From: Mya arenaria
Lineage: Eukaryota > Mollusca > Bivalvia > Myida > Myidae
DNA: 64,000 nt
Direction: 5' to 3'
Assembly: GCF_026914265.1 (NCBI RefSeq)
Contig: NC_069135.1
Coordinates: 31,405,256-31,469,255 of the forward strand
A program made the translations under genes and the position numbers. This document shows positions 53,443-64,000 of the stretch, piece by piece. A model generated the notes under the pieces. The model had not been told where the DNA came from. It saw nothing but the letters and a program-made list of their open reading frames with translations, and made no database searches. Within the stretch, counting starts at the first letter, position 1, and each line of letters starts with the position of its first letter.

Positions 53443-53881
53443 AGGGACTCGCTCATGTTTTGTAAAATGCACTTTTTATATGACGAAATCAAGTGTGGCA
53501 AATTATCAGGAGTGTTAAAACTAAGATCCTGTCGACTGGAAACGTTCAACAAATGTTGATATATGCTCAAATATTGTCTTTGAAGTCAACGTTTTTGAAT
53601 AGCTTTAGTAACGCTTTTCGACTTAAAGGCTTAAGTTTAAATTATCCCTCAGCTCATGTAAGAGTCCATTAGGGCGAGCGGTTTTGTTGCCAGACTTCTA
53701 ATTTTGTCTTGGCTGTACCGGCGTGGGTTCACTCCCCACTTCAACCAGGTTTTTACACTTTAATTGCATTGTTTGTGAAATTTAGGTATCAATGAGTAAC
53801 ATTTGATATTATAATTTCGTGTTTTCAGATGCATTACCGTGAAACAAAATAATGTTGGTCAGAAAACATAAGCGAGTCGCT
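53443..53881. mobile_element. TTAA-flanked MITE with tRNA-Leu-like core
   Basis: The ends AGGGACTCGCTCATGTTTT and, inverted, AGCGACTCGCTTATGTTTT are both bordered by TTAA (53439-53442, 53882-53885). It is 439 bp long with no coding capacity. The centre (about 53664-53744) resembles a class II tRNA-Leu: GGGCGAGCGG (A-box region), GCCAGACTTCTAATT (anticodon arm), a long variable arm and GTGGGTTCACTCCCCAC (T arm). A related single end, TTAAAGGGATGCGCTCATG, occurs at 58211. Confidence 0.65.
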
Positions 53882-54976
53882 TTAAGATAAGAGCTTAATA
53901 ACTTAAATGTTAGTACATCAAACATAGTTTCGTTTTTTACCTCCATTGTATACATGAAATTAAAGACCGTGAAGGAATAAGTTGGCGTTTAATAGTACAA
54001 CGTATTGAACGCATGTAACACGGGGCCAGAACTAGGTCAATACTTCTTACCTGTCGTATACCTGTAGATCAAGAATTAACCACTGGGATTCAATTCTTAC
54101 TTTCTAATTTACAAATTTGAACTTTTAGATACTTTAAATGTTTAAACATGGGGTGATTATGATATTTAGCTAATTATTTTCTTACGGGAATGATATGAGA
54201 GATGCTTGTTATCAAAAGAATTTGACAAAAAAGTAAATACACGGATTTAACTTTTATTGACAATTCTGTATACATTATATAGACATATGCTACGCAAACT
54301 CAGCAATCAAAATGTAATTTAATATACTTTAGATGCCATCTTATCAACGAGTGCACGACAAAATATTCGAAGATCAAAAAGCTCAGATAAAAATTGAGCG
54401 AGTGCCACAAATGAAATAGGAAGTTTGACTTTCTAAATCAAATAAACTTTGCCTAAAATGGCTATGAAAGCTCATAGTTTCTAGAAATATATTATAACTT
54501 CTCAGAAATATTATCTTGAAAACATGATCGTACTGTGCCATCGTTAATGAGATTGCCCCCAATATTGGTACATGTAGTATGAACTCGATTGCTTATCTTT
54601 ATAATCGGTCATTCATGAGTTCAAACAAATCACCTCTTGACCAGTTCAACGGTCTTTTAATCTACTCACCAATTCATATATGATATAATCAATTGCGTCA
54701 TATGAAAAAAAGATATTGTTAAAAAGCCATACAATACTAGCCTATAAATGGATAGATTGTATTACTTATTATTTTAATTTAACTTGTAGCAAATATTTTA
54801 TCTTATCCATATCAAACACACTACTATATTACAGCTTAAACATTTAGTAACCCTTTCCCTAAATTCATCCATACAAAACAAAACTATATATAACACTGTA
54901 TTTTTGAACGCTAAGGTAGAAAACACAATGTGCGATAATAGTATATGAACTTGGCACAACCACTTGTCAGAGATGC

Positions 54977-57034
54977 TCAAAACAAAGAGTAAACTTGTAC
55001 AGTGCTTTTGTAGGAACCATCGCTCGTCACAAGAAAACGTTCGCCGTATGGATCGAATGCAATCGCTCGTGGGTGGGGCAATCCATCGCAGAGAAGGCGA
55101 ATCCTTTGACCGTCACATGACATTTGATGTATATCACATGATCCATTCCCACAGACATAAACGCATCCATGATTGTCAGCAGCGATTCCAACGGGAAGTT
55201 GCAGATATGACTCACTATGCTTGAAGCGAAAGTCTCCGCCCATTGTTATTCCAATAACCGTGTTGTTGCAATCGTCAGAGACGTAAACATCAGCGTTAAA
55301 CGGATTCGTAGCAACGTAACTTGGTCTGGAAATAAGACTTTTCCCGTCCTCACCAATCGAGATGTTGCGAACCTCTTCACCGCTTAGAGATATCACCTTC
55401 ACGACTGCCATACCGTCACCTGGAGTGTCACATGCCACTACGAGATCTTTCTCATAATAGGAATAGGCAATGCCATAGCATTTGCCAGAGGTTGTGAATT
55501 GGTCGACCGGTGTAATGCAGTCATTAAGCCCTGATACCATGAGAATTTTCTTATCTTCTGGTAGTGTAACAGCTGCCATTCCACCAGGGATGCACGCAAT
55601 GTCCCAAGGAGATGAGCTCATCTCCAGCTCACAAAGTAGGTATCCATCTGGTGTAAAGAGCTTTAACTTCTCATTAGCATTGTCTACAAGCAAGATTCTG
55701 TCGTCCGGAAGAAATGTTCCACCTGTGACTTCCGCACAACGTTCGTCCATTGCCGAAGTTGCGTCAAAACGTTCAATGATCTTAGCATGTTTCTTAACAA
55801 AGGGTGACACAGTAGTTGGTGTTCTGTTGATCTTCACTGAACCTATTTCGTCAAGTGCTAGCAGAACATGCTCTATTTCATAGTTGACTTCAAACTCATA
55901 GTCGATATCAAATAAATCAGTTGTCTCTTTTTCAATGACTTCTTCATACTTGTGAAGTTCCTTTTCCATCGTGTGAGCAACAACAAACAGTTCATTATCT
56001 GTTCCATGTTCAATTGCTGCTCTAAGAACTCCCATGGAACTGTCTACAGCTTTCTGTAGAAAATGGCATCTGCCTATTTGGTCCGCTAGATCAAGTGTAA
56101 CTTTCTTGTGAGTTGTTTCAAAGTCTTCTTTAAATATTTTCTCCAGCTCATCCAAGACCTTATTGATCTCGTTTCTTACTTTCTGAATGTTGTTTTGAAA
56201 GACGTCTTTGGTTGATTCCAATTTGTCAATAGTTCTTGTCCTGTCCAGTATAATGCACTCGCTTTCTTCGTTGCATTCCTTTAATTTGTCAAGTAGTTTA
56301 TGTGCTTCTGACGAATTCTTGATTTCTCCCGCGACTTTCTCTATGTCGATGAGATTTTCACAGTCTCTATGCTCTTCTTTAGCACAATCGTCACATGCAA
56401 CCTTGTTATGGTCCACACAATACAAATTAATTAGTTTACCCCCATGAGGATGACAAGTAGAAACCTCCTCATGGCGCATCGGACCTTTCTGATTTTTTAG
56501 CTCAACAATTTGAACAACAGCATGCGTATCGGTGGCTCTTAACACTCTATGATGAGCGGAACAGGACTTGCACAGTGCTTCAGCGCATTCTAAGCACCAA
56601 TGGTCCGCTGGCTCTGGCTCGCCGATTTTCTGACATGGCGAGCATACATTATCATCCGTGGGGATGTTGTCGTATCCCAGAATACTCAATGTCAGTTGGT
56701 TCATGGGAAACATGGCCGCCCACTGCTGTGGGACACTTCCCTTGAGCTGATCCACCCTCATTTGCACGTGCTTGCGGCAAACCGGACACGGAAAACCGTC
56801 TCCCGTCCATACGTAAGGCTTGTTGTCAAATATTGATGCTGGTAGCTTGTTGTTAAGTTTCGTACAGATGTCAGATATCTTGACTATATATCCTTCCAAG
56901 CAGCGCTCGCAGAACGTATGGAGACAAGGTAGATATTTTGGTTTCTTGTATGTCTCCTTGCACAGAACACACGTTACCATCGCAAGCTTAGAAGGCATTT
57001 TTCTCTTCACTTCTTTTCTTAATTTACTTTGCAA
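54977..57034 (-). CDS. TRIM protein: RING, two B-boxes, coiled coil, NHL-like propeller
   Basis: This intronless frame of 685 residues encodes a probable E3 ubiquitin ligase of the TRIM family. The RING has C22/C25/C37/H39/C42/C45 and C83/C86, with an unusual 37-residue loop between the last two pairs. B-box 1 (about 130-175) contains CSPC and CLECAEALCKSC; B-box 2 (about 190-225) has CHPH, LYCVDH and CDDCAKEEHRDC. A coiled coil runs about 225-400, and NHL-like blades about 430-685 (GGTFLPDDRILLVDNANEKL, NPFNADVYVSDDCNNTVIGI). M1 is followed by a basic stretch and M13; either could start translation. All zinc ligands are intact. The layout recalls TRIM2/3/32/56/71-type proteins, many of which act in innate immunity or RNA regulation. 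It is not closely similar to the array copies. Confidence 0.92.
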   Translation of the reverse strand: MQSKLRKEVKRKMPSKLAMVTCVLCKETYKKPKYLPCLHTFCERCLEGYIVKISDICTKLNNKLPASIFDNKPYVWTGDGFPCPVCRKHVQMRVDQLKGSVPQQWAAMFPMNQLTLSILGYDNIPTDDNVCSPCQKIGEPEPADHWCLECAEALCKSCSAHHRVLRATDTHAVVQIVELKNQKGPMRHEEVSTCHPHGGKLINLYCVDHNKVACDDCAKEEHRDCENLIDIEKVAGEIKNSSEAHKLLDKLKECNEESECIILDRTRTIDKLESTKDVFQNNIQKVRNEINKVLDELEKIFKEDFETTHKKVTLDLADQIGRCHFLQKAVDSSMGVLRAAIEHGTDNELFVVAHTMEKELHKYEEVIEKETTDLFDIDYEFEVNYEIEHVLLALDEIGSVKINRTPTTVSPFVKKHAKIIERFDATSAMDERCAEVTGGTFLPDDRILLVDNANEKLKLFTPDGYLLCELEMSSSPWDIACIPGGMAAVTLPEDKKILMVSGLNDCITPVDQFTTSGKCYGIAYSYYEKDLVVACDTPGDGMAVVKVISLSGEEVRNISIGEDGKSLISRPSYVATNPFNADVYVSDDCNNTVIGITMGGDFRFKHSESYLQLPVGIAADNHGCVYVCGNGSCDIHQMSCDGQRIRLLCDGLPHPRAIAFDPYGERFLVTSDGSYKSTVQVYSLF

Positions 57035-57704
57035 AACGTAAACTCTGTAGCATCATTCACACATCCGTAGCTCTTCGTCAATAATTATCTTTACACGATA
57101 CAACTGTATTTGAGTAACAATCCAATAATTGCTTTAATATTTAATGAGTTTTATATCGTTTTCGTTGCTGTTCGAGAGTGAAAGAGAATTGATAAGCACG
57201 TTGTCAGCAATATCGTTCCACAATATTCCATAGGCGATTATCAACTGATCTGCCTACAATACGTTTTGTAATATTAGAGGATCAGATTGAAAGCGTTTAA
57301 AGTATAGTTCAGTGTCACGCTTAATCGAAATATTGAATTGTAGTGGAAATCTCGCACAGAATTAACACTAGTAAAATTTAAATCAATTTGCACTCATTCA
57401 AAGACCGGATAACGTTTACATTTAAAGTAAAATATACGATGTAGAGTACGAAACTTTGGCTTATTTATTTACCTCGTATGTGACAACCGAAAAATACATG
57501 GAAGTCAACAGTAGAATATTTGAACAGCATATTGATCAAAAGTATCTTATCTTTTGGGTTGATTTTAAATCGAAAGAATTAATAGAAATAATTCAAATTG
57601 ATGTCAATTTTTGTCGATTCTTTCCAAAATAAATAAACATTTAGGGTCTCTGCCAGAATTTATTGTATAAGTGTTATCTTAATGTCACGCTTGGAATGTT
57701 TGAT
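57035..57704. other. Upstream of the TRIM gene
   Basis: This is AT-rich with nothing recognisable. It presumably contains the promoter of the minus-strand TRIM gene. Confidence 0.35.
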
Positions 57705-57706
57705 AT

Positions 57707-57769
<63 letters not shown>

Positions 57770-58091
57770 TTCATTCATTCATTCATTCATTCATTCATTC
57801 ATTCATTCATTCATTCATTCATATATTTATTTATTCGTTCGTTCGTTCGTCCGTCCGTCCGTCCGTCCGTCGGTCGGTCGGTCGATCGATCGATCGATCG
57901 ATCGATCAAATGATTGATTTGATTTTATTCACTCACTCGCTCCCTCACTCCCTCACTCACTCACTCACTCACTCACTCACTCACTCACTCACTCACCCAC
58001 CCACCCACCCACCCACTCACTCACTCACACTCACTCACTCACTCACTCACTCACTCACTCACTCACTCACTCACTCACTCACTCACTCTAT

Positions 58092-58158
<67 letters not shown>

Positions 58159-58160
58159 TT
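57705..58160 (+). repeat. Composite tetranucleotide satellite
   Basis: Blocks in order are (TTTA), (TTCA), a short TTTA return, (TTCG), (TCCG), (TCGG), (TCGA), then (ACTC) with inner (ACCC) and again (ACTC), and finally (TTTA). Up to TCGA each motif differs from the one before by a single base. Long apparent frames (IYLF.., HSFI.., THSL..) are artefacts of the repeat. Confidence 0.97.
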
Positions 58161-58253
58161 CTGCAGTAAATGCAAGAAACGCAAGTTTCAAGATACACAA
58201 TTCTTAATTTAAAGGGATGCGCTCATGTTTTTTTAACCATTTTTTGTCCCGGC

Positions 58254-61200
58254 TCAGGGGCGTAACTGAGTCATTTTGAAGTGTACTCCCCTACTAGGAG
58301 GGTCCGGGGGCATGCCCCACCGGAAAAAAATTTGTGGAAGGAAGCGATTTACTGGCATTTCGTGATTATCCAGGGGCTATATTAACGACATATTTGAGTA
58401 GAAAAAATCAAAACAGATTGATTAAATGTTAATATATTGTTTTTCTGATACGCAGTACATATTATTAAACATAATTGATCTCATACATTTTCCCTATTGT
58501 GTCTTTCTCAAGCGACATTAAGATTTAAACCTTGAACACAAAGGCAAGGCGTCTGTTTTGCTGGTTAGCAAACTTGTCGACAAAGCGTTCGGCACTGATT
58601 TCTCTGTCTTTGTATACATTCATGCGACCAAGACCTGACAGGCGCTCAGTACCCATCGTACTTCTTAGGTATGTCTTGACCCTTCTCATTACCGAAAACG
58701 ACCGTTCGACTGTTGCCGTAGACACCGGCATGACCATTAAAAGGGTGAGACAGTGTCGAATGCTTGGGTAAAGGGCTTTGCTTGCAAGCGTAATTGATTC
58801 CGCTAGAGACGCCGGGGCAGCTGGACGGTCAACCGCCAACGCCGCGTCCGTCCACCACATACGCCACCGCTCACACTCGCGGACAAAAATGGTTTCATCC
58901 ACATCTATGCATGCGTGGAAGGCTTGGTACACGTCATTGATACTCTCCCGGGGAAGACCGTCATTCTGAATCTACAAAAAAAAAACAAATGTTGCGACAT
59001 AGGTTTTTTATTCATTAAATAACTCAGTTAACAATAAATCATATACCTGATTTAGCAAACAAATCCAAGGATGTATATGTATGTCAAAAGATACCTTCAA
59101 TGGAAGCAGCTTTGGGGCACAGAACCGACCATGGCCCTGCATCAAGCGTTTTTCTAATTCTACCAGCAAGTGGTCAACGAAAGGCAAATACATGTTTCTC
59201 TTCCAAAATTCGGACGTATTGCCTGGGGCGTTCGGTCGATTTTGTTGACGACCATAACGTCTGGGAGCGGCGGGTATGACGTTAACGTCACCAGCAATGT
59301 CCACCGCTTTCTGAAACAGGCTGATCCAGACTTCATCGTCATTTCTCTCCGCCTGAAAGAATTAGGATTCGTAAGGCGCTGCAGATATTATAATGAATTA
59401 TTATGTACATGCTTACACGTGTGTGCTGAATATTTAACATTTATCATTAAAAATGGTAAATAAAATTTACCTGAAGAAGAACCATAACGCCCCGTGTGTC
59501 GTTAGCTGCATGAAGCAAGTCACAGTCCTTCGCCTGTAGCATGTTAGACAGTGGAACTAGGGCTGACAGAAGATGTTCAATCGCCACCAGGGTCACAATA
59601 AATTCGAAATTCGTAACTGACAATTTATGTACCGCAGCCTTCTATCCCCTTCATCGGCAAGTCGGTCGAGTGTCGTTACCACGGTCCTACAGGAAACAAA
59701 ACATTATGTCCATACCAGTATGATGTTTGGATATGCACATAATAAAACAATATGTACGCAATGATTTAATTTTCGACTGTATAATCAAGATTGTGTTATA
59801 CCTGTATGATACAAGGAATGTGTGCAAAGCGTCCGCACGTGCTGACCAGCGAGTCTCACAAAGTGATCAGAGTCGCGTTCGCTCCGCCATGCCTTCCCTG
59901 CTGACATCATCTCCTGCAAGCGTTTCTTGGAATTGAAGTAAGCGTTTTGCGGAATAATTAAAGGCGAATGCCATCTGTTGCACCGTACTCATAAGGTTTC
60001 TGGAATAAACCTCTTTGGATGCATGGATGATGACGAGGTTCAAACAATGCGCTTTGCAATGGGTGTATATCGCCTCTGGTATGAGGGATCGAATCCTGGC
60101 CTGCACTCCACGATGTATGCCCGACATATTGCTGGCACCGTCGTACCCCTGGCCACGCATTTGATCCGTTTTGACACCTTAAAACGAGTTATGATAAGCA
60201 TTGTAGAACGTTTTTTAAACAGTAGGTAAGTTTTATTCGTTTTTCTGCTATTTTAATCTTTTATCAAAGACCCTAACACGATATTACATAAGAGAAAAAG
60301 GGTACGACACATGAAAATTGCATACAGAACAAAAAGGATATATTTTTATTCTGTATGGAATTTTCACTTGTTAAATTAATCTAAATCTGACGATTATCTA
60401 AAGATCATTTGTGCGACTACATATGTGTTACAGAACCATGAAATACTTTCAATAGTTTTGCATACCTAATTTAGTGAGGTTTTCAATGAATGCATTAGCT
60501 AATGCCTCTCCAGTGGTAGACTCGCATTTGGAAAACCCGAGGAACTCTTCGTGTATCTCGTCACTCTCTGAATCTACAAAGCGCACACATAGGACCATCT
60601 GCTCCATAGTGGCAGCGTCCGTTGCCTCATCCGCCATGAAACCAAATTTTATACGCCAGCGTCGTTACACCTCGCAACGATATCGCCACTTATAAGTTGG
60701 CCACAAATACCTATCAGATCATTCTGAATCTTGGGCGATGTGTACCGGGTTCTAGGGTCACCATTTACCAAATGATCATTGAGAAGCTTATTATATTTTG
60801 TCTGGAAATGCAACGGCGCTTGGAAATTGCTTGATGACTCATCATGACCCCTTAGCGCAATGTTTTGCTGACCACAAAGAATAATTGTTTCAACAATAGA
60901 CACTAAAATCTGGCGATTCTTTTCAACCATGGCGTTAAATTGAGATATTGTGCACTCAATGTCTTTTTTCTGCCCTTTCAACACGGCCAAGTAGTTCTCC
61001 GCAGCAATTAATTGGTCAATATGACATTGAGATTTGCTATGTCTTTCTACAATCTTTGAAAAATTACACCAGTCTGTAAAAGGTTCTCTAGTCAAAGCTT
61101 TACTACGGGCCACCTGGTCACCGAAAAGGAAGCACGGCGCGCAAAAAAAACGCAATTTGCTCATAGAATACCTCAGCCATGAATGGGTCCTGAACCAGAC

Positions 61201-61850
61201 ACTTTGGGCCTTCCTAAGTTTTCCTCCGCTGAATATGTAAATAAGATAAAATTATTATGTACTTGCACTTACCTTATTTGTTTTGAAAATTTTAAAAATA
61301 AACTCAAAATAATTGTTTATCGTATAATTTTGACAGTATTCAAAGCTTTTGCTTTACCATGTTATGACGACGTTTCAAACGTATTTGCTACTCTGCGGTT
61401 AATAATCATACAATATTGCCTGCTATTTACAAAATCGTATACCATACTGTACTGCATGTTTTTTTAAAAAAAACTAATACCTGTGTACAATCCCCTAGCA
61501 TGGGAAAAATATTCATAACAATACATACAATACTCGATACAGAAGGCAATAAATGAATGATATATCGGTGCCTAACTTTAGTTGCTTAGTATACAAATCC
61601 GACGCAAACAAATATGAAATAGTTGTACATCGAGGTACAGCGTCGTGCAATTATTTAAAACATATACCTTGAGGGGAAAAAGCAACAATGTGCCTCGTCC
61701 CATGAAGTAGACAATAGCTCAAACTTCTGAGCACCAGTCAAAGGCTGAATACTGGAAGCAAAAACATCCGGATACGGCGGATAAGGTTCCGCATGGGAGT
61801 TACAGCATGGATCGGTACAGTGATGTGTTTTCGGTAAAAATGTCAAAATT
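58254..61850 (-). mobile_element. hAT-superfamily transposon (ZMYM1-like type)
   Basis: A CAGGGGCGTAACTGAGTCAT end at 58254, followed by the G-rich GGGTCCGGGGGCATGCCCC, is typical of a hAT terminus. A transposase gene fills the rest. No matching inverted end was found up to 62.3 kb, so the other terminus is lost, diverged, or the gene is no longer mobile. A TTAA-AGGGATGCGC half-element lies just outside at 58209. Confidence 0.7.
58525..61846 (-). pseudogene. hAT transposase gene, six exons, degenerate
   Basis: Exons inferred from GT..AG borders and domain continuity: about 61846-61668, 61228-60466, 60177-59802, 59686-59471, 59352-59095 and 58971-58525. Order of parts: N-terminal PYPPYPDVF; TTF-type zinc finger (SVWFRTHSWLRYS, FFCAPCFLFG, HSKSQCH); MADEATDAATMEQM with the first catalytic Asp; MRGQGYDGASNMSG with the second; HCKAHCLNLV; CETRWSARADAL; and the hAT dimerisation domain (MPVSTATVERSFSVMRRVKT). 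Splicing joins KLG-VKTDQMRGQGYDG and LLQ-AERNDDEVW in frame. Breaks seen: one shift near 60655, an in-frame TGA at 59867 and a one-base shift near 59650. So it is decayed, but only lightly. A domesticated origin is possible but not shown. Confidence 0.8.
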
Positions 61851-62310
61851 TTATATTTTACATTTGCTTGCCGAAAAAAATCTATGGAAAGTATTGTTAT
61901 TTTATCATGTAATTTAAAGTACTCATAGATTTTGCTTGCTCCTATGTTTTGGTCAAGCCCTACCTACACATTTTTCACCCATCATTTTCCACCAGCCACT
62001 AATCCTAATCCTCGGTCTCGCTCCTATTTGACCAGTAGAAATCAGTTTGCGACAAATGCTTTGACATGATGTATTTTTTACTGAACAAGAGATACAGTAG
62101 ATACAGCTCATTAGGTATCGTATTATACTTATAGTTTAAGTTAGCCAATATTTCGTAAGTTTCACAAAGGAAATAATATAGAAACATGTTAATTCTGTCA
62201 TCGTAAACGTCATTGGTTAAACTTTGGCCTAATTTAAAGGTTTGACCAATGATAGAGATTCTTACTAGGAATTTTCATTATGTTTGTTATCCGGGTACTT
62301 GTATCGCAAA
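61851..62310. other. Between the hAT gene and the 3' gene
   Basis: No feature is seen. It should hold the promoter and 5' UTR of the gene starting at 62311; no TATA box or other clear motif was found. Confidence 0.35.
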
Positions 62311-62857
62311 ATGGACGGAAGTGTAAATAACGAAAAACAAACCGCAAATTTTAAAACGGATAACTCCGATTCAGAAACAAAACCGAGTTTGAATCAAGAT
62401 TCCCCGGATAAAGCAAAGGTTTCCCCACATACTGGACAAGATGTCATACCTAGCTCTGACAAAGCAAGGCTAGAAAAACGTCACAACTTACCTGGTTTCC
62501 AAAACACACAAGTCGGCATGACAGATCACATGGATCCTCCGAAGTCAAAGAAACACAAACTTTCTCCCAGTAGTTCACTTGTTGATTTTAATGAAAACCA
62601 AGAAATTGGCAAGCGTAGACGAGTGCAGCATGATTATCGACGTCTCTCAAGTTCTGGTTATCTTGATGACTATGAAACAAGTCGTGAAAGACGTTTCTCA
62701 TCGGATTCTGATGCAACTTCTACATCTCCGAGCCCAAATAAACAGAAATGTGTGCCTACTACACCTACAGGATCTGTAGAGGATGACGGGACTCCTCATG
62801 TTAAAATAACATTAAAATTATCTAAGACTGAAAATGGAACATTTGTTAATGGTAGCA
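62311..62857 (+). CDS. First coding exon of a Ser/Lys-rich, probably nuclear protein (partial)
   Basis: The exon starts MDGSVNNEKQTANF and encodes 182 codons plus one base before GTAAGT at 62858. It is highly polar and probably disordered, with basic clusters KSKKHK and GKRRRVQHD that could act as nuclear localisation signals, Ser-rich stretches (SSDSDATSTSPSPNKQK) and a final PHVKITLKLSKTENGTF that looks like the start of a folded or motif region. The gene continues beyond the window. It looks like a chromatin or transcription factor N-terminus, but I do not recognise the family. Upstream in-frame codons lack a better ATG. Confidence 0.7.
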
Positions 62858-64000
62858 GTAAGTAATCATGGACATTTTAATAAATTATATCGAAGTCTTG
62901 CCCTACCAACAACACTTTTTTTAATTGCTGTGATACAAGCATTGCACACCATTTCATTCTATAAATTGCCCCGTGAAAGAGGCAAGAAGGCCTTGAACCA
63001 TGTGCTTTAAGCGGGTGTTCGACCCGAGTCACTTCAATTGGGATTTTCAAAAACCTTTAAATAGTAACATACATAAGAAATCACACTTAAACAACAACTT
63101 TGCCCAATGACTTTTTTATGAAAGCTTAATTCAATTTTGTTTTATAAGTTTTGACACAAAAACATACCATAACCTCTGCTCTTCCCACAAATACGCGTGA
63201 AAAGCGAACTGAGCTACTGGCGCAAACTCTTCCCGAAGGCGTGAAAGCCCCTTCGCAGCTATATTGAAGTATTAATTAACTTACTTCTAAAGATGCTTTA
63301 ACAAACACTCAATTTTCCAGCAATCTAATAATCATTTGTGGGTGGTAGCCCTGCAATTGGGTGGAAGTCATTCTGCAAGCATGCTACAATTTACAATCAT
63401 CTTGTTGTTCCCACAGCACCAGTTGAAATAATTGCATGCCTTGTGCATGTTTTCTGAAGTTGTACGCGGTAGCAGCAGATGAATACAGTGATACTTGTAC
63501 CAACAATTTAGCTACCACAAAATATATCCCCTAGATTTACTGTGATGACATAATCCCTCCCATGAAGAAACCCATTTTTGCAAAAAAAATGTGTGGTTGG
63601 TAGTGTAGTTGCATGCTTCTTTTGCTTTAAATTGAACAAGAGAATGTTGTTGTTTTCTTTTAGTGATTCTTGCATTGCTGTTAAATTACTTTTGAATGTA
63701 ATATTGATATCATAACTCATTAAATCTGAGTGAATTAGATTTGATTCTCATGACAATGATATAGTGATAAAATTAGCACAAGCCTGGCACTGTTAAAATG
63801 TTATCTTTGCTTGCTTTAATTCTGGGTTTATAAAACTGAGCTTATAAAAGATATGATGCCAAAAACTATTGTAAGAATTTGAGCATGTTCATCCAAAAGT
63901 TACAAAGCGTTTATAATTATTTATATAGTCACTCATCACAACCTACACTCAAACACAGTGCTACCAGATCAAGATGCAATGTGTTGAAGCTGTAGATAGC
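62858..64000 (+). other. Intron 1 of the 3' gene (partial)
   Basis: This is AT-rich sequence after the donor. No exon could be recognised before the window ends. Short tRNA-like strings occur near 63015 and 63215 but do not make a tRNA or SINE together. Confidence 0.45.

Larger units (their letters stand above)
50222..54976. other. Intergenic, mainly AT-rich
   Basis: No gene was recognised. Two short DNA elements lie here (51038-51317 and 53443-53881). The rest consists of random short frames; a T-rich stretch and AATAAA near 50510-50545 may end the transcript of the upstream membrane-protein gene. Confidence 0.4.

Noticed and set aside
57663-58212. 84- and 176-codon frames rich in IYLF, HSFI and THSL
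   Set aside because: They are translations of the tetranucleotide satellite, which stays open in several frames.
62985-63250. Possible tRNA-derived SINE on the minus strand
   Set aside because: An A-box-like TAGCTCAGTTCGC string and a GGGTCGAACACCC string occur in the right orientation but about 200 bp apart, too far for one tRNA head.

Overview
The window is a stretch of an AT-rich animal genome, most likely from a bivalve mollusc (inference). The grounds are spliceosomal introns with GT..AG borders, a 12-exon Sec61 alpha gene, expanded TRIM-like genes, and dense non-autonomous repeats carrying AAGGTCA-type 145-154 bp units. No virus-like or LTR element was recognised.

Region 1 (about 0.5-32.2 kb, plus strand) is a tandem array of RING-less TRIM-like genes: two B-boxes, a coiled coil and a C-terminal NHL-like propeller. 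Only copy A (2613-4391) is open throughout. Copy D (17685-19462) is split by one apparent single-base loss. Copies B (10347), C (14026) and E (29429) are pseudogenes. Each copy is followed within about 0.1-0.5 kb by a decayed remnant of the propeller 3' end. The spacers are homologous as well: A-spacer-B matches D-spacer-E, so a two-gene block was duplicated. The D-E spacer was then widened by mobile DNA at 21.3-26.6 kb: a repeat element with four 145 bp units, then a TTAA-flanked element that holds a Mutator-like element with 81 bp terminal repeats and 9 bp target duplications. The A-B spacer carries a perfect 178 bp palindrome that the D-E spacer lacks.

Region 2 (33.1-34.7 kb) is a decayed Tc1-like transposon.

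Region 3 (35.1-40.8 kb) is a complete SEC61A gene (476 aa, 12 coding exons, plus strand). Its product is the pore subunit of the ER translocon.

Region 4 (41-54 kb) is sparse. It holds a two-exon gene of unknown function on the minus strand (42244-43341), a tRNA-derived SINE, fold-back repeats, a two-exon gene for a 160-residue single-pass membrane protein (48433-50221), a hAT-like short element and a TTAA-flanked MITE with a tRNA-Leu-like insert.

Region 5 (54.9-57.1 kb, minus strand) is an intact single-exon TRIM gene with RING, B-box1, B-box2, coiled coil and NHL-like propeller (685 aa). It has the full architecture that the 5' array lacks, so it may be a distant relative of that array.

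Region 6 (57.7-62 kb) is a composite tetranucleotide satellite followed by a degenerate, six-exon hAT transposase gene of the ZMYM1-like type on the minus strand.

Region 7 (62.3 kb to the end) is the first coding exon of a Ser/Lys-rich, probably nuclear, protein that continues past the window.
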